NCBI RefSeq assembly: GCF_000471905.2
Contig: NW_006500337.1
Span: forward strand, 76,651 to 140,650
Source: Amborella trichopoda
Lineage: Eukaryota > Streptophyta > Magnoliopsida > Amborellales > Amborellaceae
Direction of reading: 5' to 3'
Length of the DNA: 64,000 bases
The notes below the pieces were generated by a model that searched no databases, was not told the origin of the DNA, and worked only from the letters and a program-made list of their open reading frames with translations. The position numbers and the translations under genes are program-made. Within the stretch, counting starts at the first letter, position 1, and the number at the start of each line of letters is the position of its first letter. Shown here one piece after another: positions 13,001 through 25,006 of this stretch.

Positions 13001-16000
13001 AGCTGATGTGCTCTATGATTTGGGTACTGGCTTGGAAGTTCTTTCTCCATTATGCCCTCAACTTTTTCTCGAAATGGCCGGCCTGGGCAACTTTGCAAAG
13101 GTACCTAATTCCACGTGGTTTATTATTCAGGGAAGTATTCAATAGTCTATTGGACACTGTCATGCTCATAGTTCATGGCTTTGTCATTGTCAGGGGTGGC
13201 AGTGGTCCCGGCCCGACCTAGGACCCGATAGGTAGACCCGACATGGATCTGGGTATGGGTTCAAAAAATGGGCCCGGCGGGTTGGGTCCGGGTCCAAATC
13301 TTGGACCCGAACACTATTCAGGTCTGTGTCCTTGTCCGATCAGTCTGGTCTGGTCCGGGTCCCACATAATATTTTTGGGTCCCAATTTGAAAAATATATT
13401 TAAAGATATGGATATTTTGATTTTTGGGTTGGTTCCTATCCGGTCCTTTCCCGGTCCGGGTTTCACATTATATTTTTGGGTTCGGGTCAGGGTCCGGTGA
13501 TGTGGGGTTTGGGTCCCATAATATTTTTCTGGTCCAGGTCTAGGTCTGGCCTGACCAAGACCTGACCTGACCCTTGCCACCCATAGTGATTGTCTAATCA
13601 AATTAGGGATGGCCATTATTTCGTTGGAAGATGATGGCGCAATATTTTCTGCAGTCCAGGGACTACTTTATATTGTTGATTAACATTTTTCTTGTTATCT
13701 ATTGAGCTTTGCAACTTCAACGTTGATTGCCTAAGGTCTCTAGTGAGGAACTGCACCAGCTTGCTTTTTCGTTTTTCCAGTTGGTCTTTAACTTGGAAGT
13801 CCTTTGTAGAATTTTTGGTCCATTCTCATACTTGTTGTTACACCTTCCTGATATCTTCCAGCCTACAGGGAATGGCGGTTGTTGCAGCAAGAGCTACAAG
13901 GTTGCCAATATATTCTTCATTTGCTAAAGAGGGCAATCTTAGTGACCTGTTTGCCAAAGGAGAGGCCATCTCCACTCTCTTCAATGTTGTGGGATTAGGA
14001 GCAGGCATTCAGTTGGCATCAACTGTTTGTTCATCAATGCAAGGAAAGGTATGTTCTTAGACAATGTATAGGTAAGTTATATTTTGTGTAGCTTCTACTT
14101 TAGTTTATTTAAGTTTGAAGTCAAATGCTGAGAGCTTCCATAGATTCTACTTTGCTTTCTACACTGAAGCTGCTGCTATTGATGGTTAAAATGTTGGTTA
14201 GTAACCTATTCAGTTCAGATTTTGAGAATTTCATATGAAAAAAATGAAGATATTAAAAAGGGACAAATTGAGAAAAATGTTAAAAAGAAAAAATGGGGCA
14301 CGATCGAAGAAACTCGTCATAAATTTTAGAAAAATTTGAGCCTCCAAGGAAATAAATAACTAAGAAGATCTGTAAATTTATGATTTCATTACATCAAAAC
14401 ATAACTATGGCAGATTAGTTTATAAAAGTTAGTAAATGGACTTGATAAGAGTTCCATTTTTCATGTATCGCAAACTTAATTTAAGATCCTTTTCTCTGGT
14501 TAAAAGCAAAGCTGAATATAAGGTAATTATGCTTTTGAATAGGTTTTTGATCTTTAAGAGCCCCATGCCATCATTGTGTAACTTACAATGGCCAAACATA
14601 TAACAATACGGCACAGATACATAAACCCTTAGAATTATGCCCAAGTCATATAGAAAATTATGCCCAGGTCATATAGAACAATTAGCAACTTCTTTTGATA
14701 GCCATGTGGGTTTTGATACTTTTTGTTATGGAAATGGGCATTACAGCTAATAAAGCCCATAATTACTGACTATATGTGCATAATTTCCAATAGACACAGT
14801 TAGTTTGGGAGCAATTGCAAGAACTTTGGTAAAAAAAGTTTAACCATGAAGAAATCTATTAACTGTGTATGAAAAGTACTCTTTCTCTTTATGTCATTGC
14901 ATAACAAGAATAGTAGATTTTTAGATTTACAAGGCCGTGTACAGCTGTAAGACCATGACAAGAATCATGAGAATAATCTACTTTCCTAATATGTACAAGC
15001 ATGAATAGAAAGTAAATATACATTCACGCTCCCCCTCAAACTTGAGATGGTTTAAGAGTATTATGGAGAGTTTGGACATAAACTGGGAAGAATTGAGGTG
15101 CAGAATGAGTTTTGGTGAAGAAATCGGTGAGTTGTGCAAAGGAGGATACAGAGGGAAAGAAGAAAAATTGTGCCTGCCAGGTATTATTGGTGTACAAAGT
15201 GACAATCTGGATATGTTTTATGCAATTATAGAAATCTGGATTCTTTTAAATATAGATGGTGCTCTTGTTATTATAATATAGAAGTGTGGGAATAGCAATA
15301 GTAACAACCATGTTCGTGAGCAACCAATGAAGCCGGATAACTATATTGGTGGTTTGTGACATGGCTCTTTATTAAGCTTTAGTTGTAGGTTGGGCAATAC
15401 GTTTTTGTTTCTTGCTTTTCCAGGATAGAGAGAATCACCCATAAAAATGCAGAATCCTATTGTATATTCACGATCACTGGGATCCCTGCAAAATATGAGT
15501 CATGAGGAAGAAGAGAAAAATAAAGTCTGCTTAAGAGTATCCTTGACATAATGGATGATGCATAAGACAACATTGAGGTGAACATACGAGGAGCACTTAG
15601 AAATTGGCTAACCAGATGCGCTGCATGAGCAATATCTAAGCGTGAAATTGTGATATATTAGTTTCCCAACTAGTTGCCTATAAAATATTAGAGGAGGGAG
15701 ATGTTCACCATCTCTAGCCCGAAGTTTAGCATTAAATTCATTGGGGGTATTAACTCTCTTAGTATCATCTGTTTGTTGAGCTTGTGAAACAAGTTCAAAG
15801 GCATACTAAGCTGAGATGGCAGATAGCCACGAGAGGAATAAGCAATTTCAAATCCTGGAAATAGTGTAAGCACCCCAAGTCTTTCATTTCAAATATTTGA
15901 TTGAGTTTTTGTTTAATCTTATGAATAATGTGCATATCATCACAAAGATATGCACATGGAGTAACAGAAGAGCTCACACGTTAGGAGTTTCAAACCCAAA

Positions 16001-19000
16001 CGTTGCTAGATCGTGATTACTTTGTTGAAGTCCTGCAGATACAAACTGCATTGTAAAATTTCTCAAACCAATGGTGCTTGTTAGAGTCCATATAAGGCTC
16101 ATCGAAGTCTAAACACCTCAACTCTAGGAGGTAACTTCCTATACACTTCTTCATCAGAGTCACCATTCAGAGATGCATTTTTAACATCTAGCTGATAGAG
16201 AGGCCGTCGTCAGATAAATGCTACAGAAATAAGTGTTGGAATAGTAGTCATATGGGCTATTGGGGCAAAGGTTTCAGCAAACTTGGTACCACAATTTTAC
16301 TTGTGTTCGTTTGCCACAAGGCGACCTTTATATCATTTCACACTACATTGTGCTTTTGTTTTGAATTTTTATACCCACCGACATCCAACTATCGTGTTTC
16401 CTTTTGGAAGAGGAATAAGATCTCAAGCATGCATTCAATTTAAAGCATTTAATTCTTCTAACATTGACTGAGTTGCTGCTTCTTCTTCATAATTTAAAAT
16501 AACAATGGAGAAAAGCAAGAAAGGTCTGGTGTTAAGTAAGAAAGTTTCATTATCAGCAAATCGCACAAGTGGTACAAAGACTCGATGGTGGCTCAGTTCT
16601 TATGAGGAATGATGCGGCTTGTAAGACTGTTGGTGTTGGGAAATTAAGAGCAATATGTATTATGGAGTTGTGAGAACCTTGACTGATGTGAGACATGTTT
16701 TAGAACTGAAAAAGAATTTTCTCTTTAGGTGCATTAGACTCTAACGGGTTTAAATTTGTTGGAGAAGGTGCAATCATGAAAGTTCTAAAGGGTGCCAGGT
16801 TATGATGGAAGGTAGAAAGATTGTTATTATGGAAGGTAGAAAGATTGGACCAAATTTATATGCACTTGTTGGGAATATTGTCAGAGCAGCAGTTTCTATA
16901 TCTAATATTGGTGATTCCAACTTGACTGAGTTGTGGTATGTGCAGTTGGGCTGCATGAATGAGAGCTTTTTCGAACTTAGCAAATGTCAATCGATCAATG
17001 GTGTGAAAAAAGTGCATGGTGGACTTCTGTGAGCACCATGTTTATGGAAAGTAGTGGCGTGCAGTTTCGCACATCGGAGTATAATACTAAAGGTATTCTT
17101 GAGTATGTTCATTCAGATGTATGGTCCCCTACGTCGGTTGCCTCAAAGGTGGAACTCTATACTTTGTTTCCTTCACAAATGATTTCTCAAAGGTGTGGAG
17201 TTACAAATTAAAGAAGAAGGCAGGCGTATTTAACGCATTCAAATATTAGAATACTAAGGGTGAAAGACAAACTAGGAATAAGGTCAAATGCTTGAAGACT
17301 GATAATGGTGGAGATAACTCTTAACCAGAGTTTTTGAGTTTTTGCAGGAATAAAAGAATTGTTCGTCACTATAGCACTTCGAAGATGCCGCAATAGAATG
17401 GAGTTGCTGAGTGCATGAACATGACACTTTTAGAAAAGACCCACAACATGCTGAGTAATGCTAGTTTGATAAAGGACTTTTAGGCAGAGGCAGTCCATAC
17501 GGCATGTTAACTTATCAACCAATCACCATCTATGACTATAGAGTACAAAACACCACAAGAGGTGTGGTCCAATAACTGATTATTCTCATTTAAAAATTTT
17601 AGTTGCCTTGCTTATGTTCATGCGAAGATAATAAGTTGAGTCCGAGATCAAAGAAGTGTGTTTTCATTGGTTATGCGGAGGAGTTAAGGGTTATAGATTA
17701 CGATTCCAGATCCTAGTTCGTGTAAGTTTATTATCAGTTGTGATGTTAAGTTTGATGTCTCTATCATGTTGAAGCACATTCAGAACGGTGTGGAAAAGGA
17801 AAATAGCAGCAGTGGTGATACAATTGAGGTGGAGTTGACAACCCCAAAAAATAATCCATAACATGTGCTAGAAAATCCCTGTAAAAAGACTGGAGGAGAA
17901 TGTTGACCGTGAGGAACTCGTTGAGCCTGCTTCATATGAGTAAGAGCCTTAGCTTGGAAGGGAAAAGATAACTAAGAAGCCAAAAGTGTGGTACTGTTTT
18001 GAGGACATGGTGGCTTATGCATTGGTTGCCACAAGTCAAAGAGCTATCGAGGAAACTAAATAAGATATTGATAGTAGCAGGTAGAGTAATACTATGAATG
18101 AAGAAATAGTCTCTATAAAAGAATCAAACCTGGGATATCGTGAAGATTGATACCAAAAAGAATGTCACACATATGTTGTCAAAGTTGGTTTCCTTAGAGA
18201 TTAATGTCTTGTGAAGGAGAGAGCCTATGGGGGCATGTATTTCTTTTTAAATTCAAGGCAACGTGGAGATTTCTTAGGATGTCTTGAATCCCAAGGGACA
18301 TGGAATTCTGTTATTTTTTTTGGGGGATTGGTTTTAGGTTTCCTAGTATTAAGGGATATTTGTTGGTTTTCTAATCTTGTGGCATATTCTTTCCGATTTT
18401 GGAGGGAGACAATTCTTAGTTTTTAGTAGTTAGATATTTCCCATATGAGAAACTCATTAAAAGATGGGAGTTCATGGGATTAGCTTTATCAGTTTAAAAT
18501 TTTAAACAGGAAGATAAGTGTTAGGAATTCCACATCGAGTGTCATTTGGATTTCCTTCTTTTCTCTATAAATAGTCATTATAGAGAGAGAATGGGTTAAG
18601 GGGTTGTGTAAAGAATCCTTAGTTGTGTAGAGAGAGAAAATTGTAGAGAGAGGCTTTGTTAAACATTGAGTATGTTTATGGTTCTCGCATGTAAGAGCCA
18701 TATTGTAATTTTCTTTCCAATAATAAATGAAAAATTGTCGATCATCTTCACCTGTGGATGTAGTTATGTCTATGATGAACCATGTAAAACGCAATGTTCT
18801 TTATACAATATTTGTTTCTTGCTTTATTTTTCTTGCTTGTTGTTGGTTGTATTTTTCTCACTCTTTGTTGGCCAAAAAATCAACCCCTGGGGTTTTAAAG
18901 TTTCCGCGCACAACAAGTGAATGGGATCTCTCAACATGGGTAGCCATCCTGATCTAGAATCTCATTCCGGTGCTCTGGGAAAGGGATCTTCAAGGGATCC

Positions 19001-21115
19001 TGATTTTTAAATTTTTCCTCGATCCCCATTGTTAGGGATCCCGATTCCTATTGTTAGGGATCTCGATCTCAACCTTAAAGATCAAGACAATAACCAATGT
19101 GATGATTTTCTATTTTTATAGCTAGTAAGACAACTATACTTTTAGTATAGTTATATTGCTTGTTTTGTATAAAATAAAGAAATCCCTACTCTAAAGAGTA
19201 TATAGTCCTAGACTATGCATACTCTTTAAGGTTGGAAGCAAGATCCCTAAAAAGATAGGATCGAGATCCCAACGGTCTGGATCAAAATCCCCAAAAGGTT
19301 GGGATCATTTTCTTGACATTTGGGGATCTAGATCCCTAACATATGCGTTGTACAGACAATTCTTCCAGCCATAGGCATCTTCTAACATTTCGGGATCTCC
19401 AAATCTTGATCCCGGTCCTGCTTCCGATCCCGATCCCAACAACTATGATATGTACACGTATAAATAGAAAATAAATATACATTCATATTAACAAATAATA
19501 AAGAGTTGGTAGAAAAGATTTTGTGTCATACGGATAATCTCAACTATAAGTATTTAAATTTTTTATTATGGGAAATTATTTTAACCTCCTCCCCCCCCCA
19601 AAAAAAAAACAAAACAAAAAAAGAAAAGAAAAGAACAACATTTTAGCACTTCAAAAACAGCCTTCTTTATTTTATTTTTTGCTTCAGGTGGCATTGCGAT
19701 TTTCATTATGATTACATCGACGCTCTTCCATATAACCCCATGTATTTACTCTTTTTCCCCCCAAACTATACCCCTGTGAATATGCTAATTCCATGCAAGT
19801 CCTTGCCCTAAACCTTGGATCCCTCTCTCTCATCCTCTCACGTGCTCTCTCTAAAATCCTCCTCTCTCTCTCTCTCTCTCTAGAATTTCTGGAATTTCAA
19901 GGAAACGATGGGCCTCCATTATTACATCCCTATTTCATGCTATTCTCTGAAATAGAAGAGTGTACCCCTTTAAGTCTAATTGGAATTGCATCAGAACCCA
20001 TCTTGGAATGTTGTGGCAATTTCTATTAGATCCCATCTTGGAATGTTTGAAGTTATGTACTCAGAATTTTTAGTAGTTTTGTTGCTATACTTTTATCTTT
20101 ATGTTTCTATATTTGATGAAATCTAGTCTGAAAAAATGAGTATTTTCTATGAACTTTTGTTTTCCTAAGAGATGATTTTTCTTATAGAAAGAATGCTACT
20201 TCCTGTTTTGGTTAAGTGACTTATTACATTTCAATTTCATGTGCTCAGAATTTTTTGTACTCTCAAATTTGAACCTTTTTCGGTCACTATTTTCTATCTT
20301 TTTGTTTAGGGAAATTTTGAGAAAAATCTCATTTTATTATCAGAATTTAAAACAGTCCCTTATATTTTATTCAAGTCCCACTTCTCTAGAGTGTGTGCTG
20401 TATTTTAGTAGTTTATTTTTCCTATACATTGGATTAAACACACAAGTTGAGCATCCATACTTCTCACCATCATGCACTTGTAAACAATATAGAAGAAATA
20501 ATTCAATAAAAAGAAAATGACCAAAATATGCCTAACAAGTTTCAGTGGTATTTTGGTCATTGTTGTTATTTTATTTTTTGGATCTACTTGTTGTATTTGT
20601 TGCGTGTGAGTGATGGTGAGAAGTATGGTTGCCCAAAATTTGAGCTTAATTTTGCTTTTCTTTATATACTTGAGAAAAATTCGACTGAGAAAAAGAGTAT
20701 TTCTCATGAACCTCTTTTTTCCTAAAATTGATGATTTTCCTCTTATTCAAGTGACTGAAATCTAATTCCTGTTGGGTACTTTTTAGGAGTTTATTGCTTT
20801 TTCTATGGACAATTTAGAGGGTTAGAATGTCTACAATGGCTACCTTTGTTGTTTTAATGAGCTTGCCCTTTTTTATTTTGCATTTTGAAAATGATGGGGA
20901 TTTTGTCCACTCAATGCGAGAAGCTCTCTCTCTCTTTCTCTCATGGATAGAAAATCGTGGAGCTTTTTGCCCATTTTAATACGGGTTTGAGCATTGTACT
21001 CATAATAATGTCTTCTCAAGAATAGACCTGGTGTCGCTCTTATCATGTTAAATCATTATGAAGTTCCTGGCTATTATTTACTGAACTCAACATGGGTGGT
21101 CCAACAACAAGTTGC

Positions 21116-21152
<37 letters not shown>

Positions 21153-22346
21153 TGGATAGAAAATCATGGAGCTTTTATCCATTTTCATATGCACATCAGT
21201 GTATGATCTCTTCGACATATTTCATAGACTGAATGCTTGGCCACAACACACATATTTCATATACTGAATGCTTGGCCATGACACACACACACACACAGTT
21301 TATGCTTTCAAAGATAGAGAGAAGTGCAGGGTTTTGGAAAGAGAGCGTGAGAGAATGAGGGAAGTGAAGGGGGAAGGGGAGGCTTTTTGGAGATAGAGAA
21401 CATGCTAGAGGTTTAGAGAGGGGTTTTCAGTTCGAGCTTAGGACATGCATGGATTTAGCATATTTGCAGGTATATGGTTTGGGAGAAGAAAATGAGGAAA
21501 GGCATATTATATGGGAGAGGGCTGATGAAATCTTAATGTAGAAAAGAAAAAGAAAAAGAAAAACCGGAGTTTTTTCTTGAAATGTTGAAATGAGCCATAT
21601 TACTGTGGTAATGGTACTTAGTATTCTCCTTGTAACCTGCAGATGATAGTGGCTCCCTTGCTTGCTGTTCTACACGTTTACAGTGTGACTGAAGAGATGC
21701 GAGCAGCTCCTGTTAACACGTTGAATCCACAACGAACTGCTATGATTGTAGCCGACTTCCTCGAGGTAAAAAGGCTATACATTTTCTGACTGGCCCTGCT
21801 AGTCCTTTCCAAGAAAAAAAGATACAAATTCTGTGTATCAAAATTTGAAAAAGAAAATCTAATCCCTTTTTCTTTTTATTTATTAAAATGAAGAATGGAA
21901 ACATAGCAAGCCCGGTTGACTTGAGGTACAAAGAGAACCTCTTCTTCCCCGATCGGATAGTCAAAGAAGCGGGAAGTGTTAAGGTGGGTGCCCCACTTCA
22001 TAAGGTTGTGAAGAGGCCTTCCCAGCTTAGAGAGTTGAGAATGGTTTTTCCAGAGGAGAAATTCTTGATCTCTAGTGAGAATGGTGGGTGGACTGATATG
22101 GTCTTGCAGCATAGTGCAACAGGTGAAGATGCATTAAAGGGGTGGCTTGTGGCTGCTTATGCTTCGAACATGAATGAATCCAGATGCGGGCTTACCAATG
22201 ATGTGTTGGTTGATGCTTATGAGAAAATGGGTGATGTGTTTCCTTCTTTTGTGTCGGGATTGCGCAAGAAAGGATGGCATACTGATCAGTTTTTGGATGG
22301 GACGGGGACCCGGTTCTCCTGGTATTATGATGCAAAGTTTTCATAG
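7065..22346 (+). CDS. RUS2: RUS2: ROOT UVB SENSITIVE 2 / WXR1-like DUF647 protein, ten exons
   Basis: Exons: 7065-7085, 7243-7356, 11144-11232, 11382-11466, 12096-12155, 12749-12842, 13003-13100, 13869-14048, 21643-21765, 21894-22346. All introns are GT-AG; the joined frame is 1317 nt (438 codons plus stop) with no interruption, near the length of Arabidopsis RUS2 (known). The protein starts with an EKIKPQKKEAE block and carries the DUF647 motifs FLNKFFPAGYPHSVNEGYL, LSTQSLLFAAGLRPTPAQAT, DGMQHVGKLICSNMGARMDS and AKEGNLSDLFAKGEAISTLF, ending near FLDGTGTRFSWYYDAKFS. These match RUS2 rather than RUS1 or RUS3. In Arabidopsis RUS2 acts with RUS1 in root responses to low UV-B and in auxin transport (established); the biochemical activity is unknown. 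The start is inferred: the seven-codon first exon splices in frame, but an alternative ATG at 7156, inside the proposed first intron, reads straight into exon 2. Introns 2 and 8 are swollen by repeats. Confidence 0.93.
7357..11143 (+). other. RUS2 intron 2 (3.8 kb), repeat-bearing
   Basis: Contains an Au-like SINE (8859-9017) and pieces with CAGT...ACTG-type ends and CGGGTC-rich interiors (about 7971-8100, 9444-9649, 10054-10158) that resemble small hAT-like MITEs, plus a CT microsatellite at 10027-10053. No coding sequence other than the flanking exons is supported. Confidence 0.5.
8859..9017 (+). mobile_element. Au-like SINE with 13-bp target duplication
   Basis: A 159-bp tRNA-derived element. 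The pol III B box GGTTCGAGTC lies at 8903-8912, followed by GCGGCCACTTTG, a CCCGGGACCCTGC block and GCACTGGGTTACGGCCC, ending in a short T run, as in the Au SINE family known from many angiosperms. It is flanked by TAGTTCATTCTCC (8846-8858) and TAGTTCATTATCC (9018-9030), 12 of 13 matching, so the ends are well placed. Confidence 0.8.
11540..11750. mobile_element. MITE with GTATAC...GTATGC ends (RUS2 intron 4)
   Basis: About 30-bp imperfect terminal inverted repeats: left AGAGACCATTTACTTTTGG then AGGAGGTTACAAT, right ATTGTGACCACCTTG then AATGTTCTCATAGTATGC. A second copy lies at 27845-28059. No coding capacity. Confidence 0.55.
12335..12590. mobile_element. small MITE-like repeat (RUS2 intron 5)
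   Basis: Contains CAAATTTGGTATG, TCCTCACTATCACACACCTG and, inverted at the other side, ATGTGTATGAATGTG and ACCAAATTT. A similar arrangement is found at 20425-20700 in intron 8 of the same gene. A G-rich homopolymer lies just upstream at 12232-12246. Confidence 0.4.
13192..13586. mobile_element. hAT-like GC-rich MITE (RUS2 intron 7)
   Basis: A 395-bp element beginning AGGGGTGGCAGTGG and ending CCTTGCCACCCATAG. It is flanked by TCATTGTC (13184-13191) and TGATTGTC (13587-13594), 7 of 8 matching, which fits the 8-bp duplication of hAT transposons. The arms are packed with GGTCCGGGTC/GACCCGGACC motifs. Confidence 0.65.
16780..18915 (+). mobile_element. Ty1/copia retrotransposon fossil, nested inner element with 3' LTR
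   Basis: Read on the plus strand, opposite to the host element. Recognisable parts are the gag-pre-integrase and integrase core region (about 16900-17700) and a more diverged pol part to about 18100. A purine-rich tract precedes an LTR that begins TGTTAGGAATTCC at 18519 and contains a CTATAAATAG promoter box and an AATAAA signal. The 5' LTR is not seen. The coding part is broken many times. The right edge is approximate. Confidence 0.6.
18930..19445. repeat. GGGATC-rich segment
   Basis: Dense repeats of GGGATC / GATCCC / CCCGATCC in both orientations. It separates the inner copia LTR from the outer LTR remnant. It may be a further small transposon inserted here, but no flanking duplication was identified. 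Confidence 0.35.
20425..20700. mobile_element. foldback MITE-like repeat (RUS2 intron 8)
   Basis: GCATCCATACTTCTCACCAT on the left is matched inverted by ATGGTGAGAAGTATGG on the right, around an inner inverted pair (GACCAAAATA / TATTTTGGTC). It resembles the repeat at 12335-12590. Confidence 0.45.
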
Positions 22347-23118
22347 AAGAGGTCCTTTCCTTTTTAATGACTTGGCGGTTCTTGGGTTAAAGGTCTTGTT
22401 GCTACCATCTCTCTCTCTCTCTCATTGTGTGTTGCTTTCACCTTGATCTTGAATCATGTTTTTGGTTAGAAAGTGTAAATTTTTTGGTTTAGATTATAGC
22501 TTGGGGCAACCAACCTCAATTAGTTGGAAAAAAGCTTTGACGATGATGATTATAACTTGGGGCAGAAATGTCGACTTTGACAGTTCATCTCACGTCTTGT
22601 AGAATGAGGAGAATTTGCAATGCTGCAGGTACTTTTTCTCTCTCTCTCTTGTCCCCGGCCCCAACCCCAAAGATTGTCGGCTGCAATGTTGTATTGTCTG
22701 ATATAGGTCTCTCTCTCGCATATGCAGGAAAGATCAAATGCACGCACCCATGGATAGAGGAAAAATGACGTTAAAGAATAGAAACTAACGAGTGGCAAAG
22801 AGACAATTGCATTTTCTTAGTGTGCACGTGTGCAGTACACTCCGTTTGGATGCTCTTTTGTCCCTATTAAACAATGGAACTAAGATGTGGTTGAAGAGTG
22901 CTTTGCAGGTTATTAGTGATAAGCGTATTTGAGTTCATCTTTCAAATGGGGTGGGAAGCATTTCACGGCTATTCTCAACTGAGCATTTCGAAAAGCCGTT
23001 ACTCATGAATAGTGGGAGAAGATGAAACCATTTTCTTTTTTAAACACATGGCCAAAAAACCAGGATTGTTCATTAGGAAATGTCTTCTTCCCTCCCCCCC
23101 CACCCCCCACTCCCGTGC
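22347..23118. other. RUS2 3' flank with a short RTE LINE tail
   Basis: The RUS2 stop codon TAG is at 22344-22346. At 22498-22556 there is a fragment of an RTE LINE 3' end (CCTCAATTAGTTGG, AAAAGCTTTGACGATGATG), probably within or just after the transcript end. A few CT runs occur; nothing else is recognised. Confidence 0.45.
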
Positions 23119-23504
23119 AGGGGGTGGCAATGGACCTGGGACCCGGGGAGCAGTGGGTCTAATTTCAGTGTGTCCAAAAATTAGACTCGTTAGGTTCTGG
23201 TTCAAGTCCAAATCTTGGACTTGAACACTATTTGGGTTTGGGTTCTGATCACTGAAATAAGACCCATTAGGTTTTGGTCCAGGTCCAAATCTTGGACCTG
23301 AACACTATTTGGGTTTGGGTTCCGGTCTGGTAATATCCTTTGGGGTAGTCAATTCGACTTAATCCCTATTTCAAGGTTCCTAATATGTGAAATATAGTTA
23401 AATATATAGATATTTTAATTTTTAAGTCGGGTCCGAGTCTGAGTCCCATATCATTTTTTCAGGTCCGGCCACCCCAATCTAACCTCATCCGTTGCCACCC
23501 CTAC
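23119..23504. mobile_element. hAT-like GC-rich MITE
   Basis: Begins AGGGGGTGGCAATGG and ends CCGTTGCCACCCCTAC. Flanked by TCCCGTGC (23111-23118) and CCCCGTGC (23505-23512), 7 of 8 matching. The interior has two near-identical blocks around CCAAATCTTGGAC and TGAACACTATTTGGG, an internal duplication. Confidence 0.65.
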
Positions 23505-23882
23505 CCCCGTGCTAGGCATTGGACTTAAAGAAACTGGTTATCCAGGAGTAAGCGCAAGTCCTTTTGTTTTCTTTTCGTTTTTAATACATGTTCACGTTGT
23601 GATTTGTGTTTTCCAAGTAAGCAGGGACTAGAAAGGCGCTTGTTCTTGATTAGCTGGGAATGGACCAAACAATGGCATATTTCTATTCAGCAATGAATGG
23701 GGCGAGAAACAACTTATTTAGGAATTAGTGGCCTCCAAACTGGGCCCAAGTAATTGCCATTTTGCCATTCAACAGTTGTGGTTTTGTAAGCCCATTTTCC
23801 ATTCATTCCATACAGGATGGAAAAATGGCTATCTGAGAGAGAGAGAGATCCATTCATTCCATACAAGATGGAAAAATGGGTA

Positions 23883-23883
<1 letters not shown>

Positions 23884-23933
<50 letters not shown>

Positions 23934-24720
23934 TNNNNNNNNNNNNNNNNNNNNNNNNNNNNNNNNNNNNNNNNNNNNNNNNNNNNNNNNNNNNNNNNNN
24001 NNNNNNNNNNNNNNNNNNNNNNNNNNNNNNNNNNNNNNNNNNNNNNNNNNNNNNNNNNNNNNNNNNNNNNNNNNNNNNNNNNNNNNNNNNNNNNNNNNNN
24101 NNNNNNNNNNNNNNNNNNNNNNNNNNNNNNNNNNNNNNNNNNNNNNNNNNNNNNNNNNNNNNNNNNNNNNNNNNNNNNNNNNNNNNNNNNNNNNNNNNNN
24201 NNNNNNNNNNNNNNNNNNNNNNNNNNNNNNNNNNNNNNNNNNNNNNNNNNNNNNNNNNNNNNNNNNNNNNNNNNNNNNNNNNNNNNNNNNNNNNNNNNNN
24301 NNNNNNNNNNNNNNNNNNNNNNNNNNNNNNNNNNNNNNNNNNNNNNNNNNNNNNNNNNNNNNNNNNNNNNNNNNNNNNNNNNNNNNNNNNNNNNNNNNNN
24401 NNNNNNNNNNNNNNNNNNNNNNNNNNNNNNNNNNNNNNNNNNNNNNNNNNNNNNNNNNNNNNNNNNNNNNNNNNNNNNNNNNNNNNNNNNNNNNNNNNNN
24501 NNNNNNNNNNNNATATTCTATCAAAATATTTCAACATTTGATCTTCCATGAGAGAGATAGGGAGACACCATCAGAAAATGAGACAGAGGAGGAGTGATTC
24601 TAGCAGAATGTGTGTGAGAGAGATTCTACCAAAATGTGTGTGTGAGAGAGAGAGAGAGAGAGGGGAAGAATCAATTAATGTGTGAAGAGAGAGAGAGAGT
24701 GCGTCTGTGTGTGATTCTAT
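23884..24720. other. assembly gap inside GA microsatellites
   Basis: A (GA)n tract at 23886-23931 runs into 578 unresolved bases (23935-24512). Further GA/GT-rich runs follow at about 24600-24715. The true length and content of the gap are unknown; reading frames that cross it have no support. Confidence 0.9.
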
Positions 24721-25006
24721 CAAAATATGTACTTTTGCATTAAGAATTACAATGTATCACCATGGTAATGACATAGGAACCATTCTCCCCTTCCCCCCGC
24801 CACAAAATAGAACTCCACAAAGCAGGAGACAATTTTTACAACACCAGTGCTAATTCCACAACTAACCCTTTTTTCACCTCAACCACTACGAAATGTAGCA
24901 GCCATCAAACACCAAAACAGGAAAAAGAAAGCAAACCAAATTAACATTAAAGAAAATTCATGTAAAGACCAGAAAGAAAACTTAAATCCATGAAAAATCG
25001 AATTTA

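Larger units (their letters stand above)
14864..19485 (-). mobile_element. Ty1/copia retrotransposon fossil, outer element
   Basis: Read on the minus strand. Reverse-transcriptase and RNase H-like copia sequence lies at about 15290-16500, followed by a polypurine tract (GGGGGAG, about 15029-15038) and an LTR at 14864-15027. About 40 bp closely matching the LTR start recur at 19446-19485 at the other end. The flanks share TATTAAC (14857-14863 and 19486-19492). The copy is broken in several places and interrupted by another copia element, so it is an old, inactive insertion. Confidence 0.65.
14049..21642 (+). other. RUS2 intron 8 (7.6 kb) filled by retroelement fossils
   Basis: Splice sites are AAG|GTATG and CTGCAG|ATG. 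The intron carries the copia fossil at 14864-19485, a second one nested in it, a MITE-like repeat near 20425-20700, CT/CA microsatellites at about 21115-21150 and 21278-21297, and unassigned AT-rich DNA. All exons downstream stay in frame, so the gene has tolerated the insertions. Confidence 0.7.

Noticed and set aside
14864-15027. 5-bp copia target duplication
   Set aside because: The 5-mers touching each end are not identical; only the longer TATTAAC flank matches, so I report that and not a 5-bp duplication.
23728-24597. Long plus- and minus-strand reading frames across the gap
   Set aside because: They are open only because N runs and GA repeats contain no stops; there is no sequence evidence for a protein.
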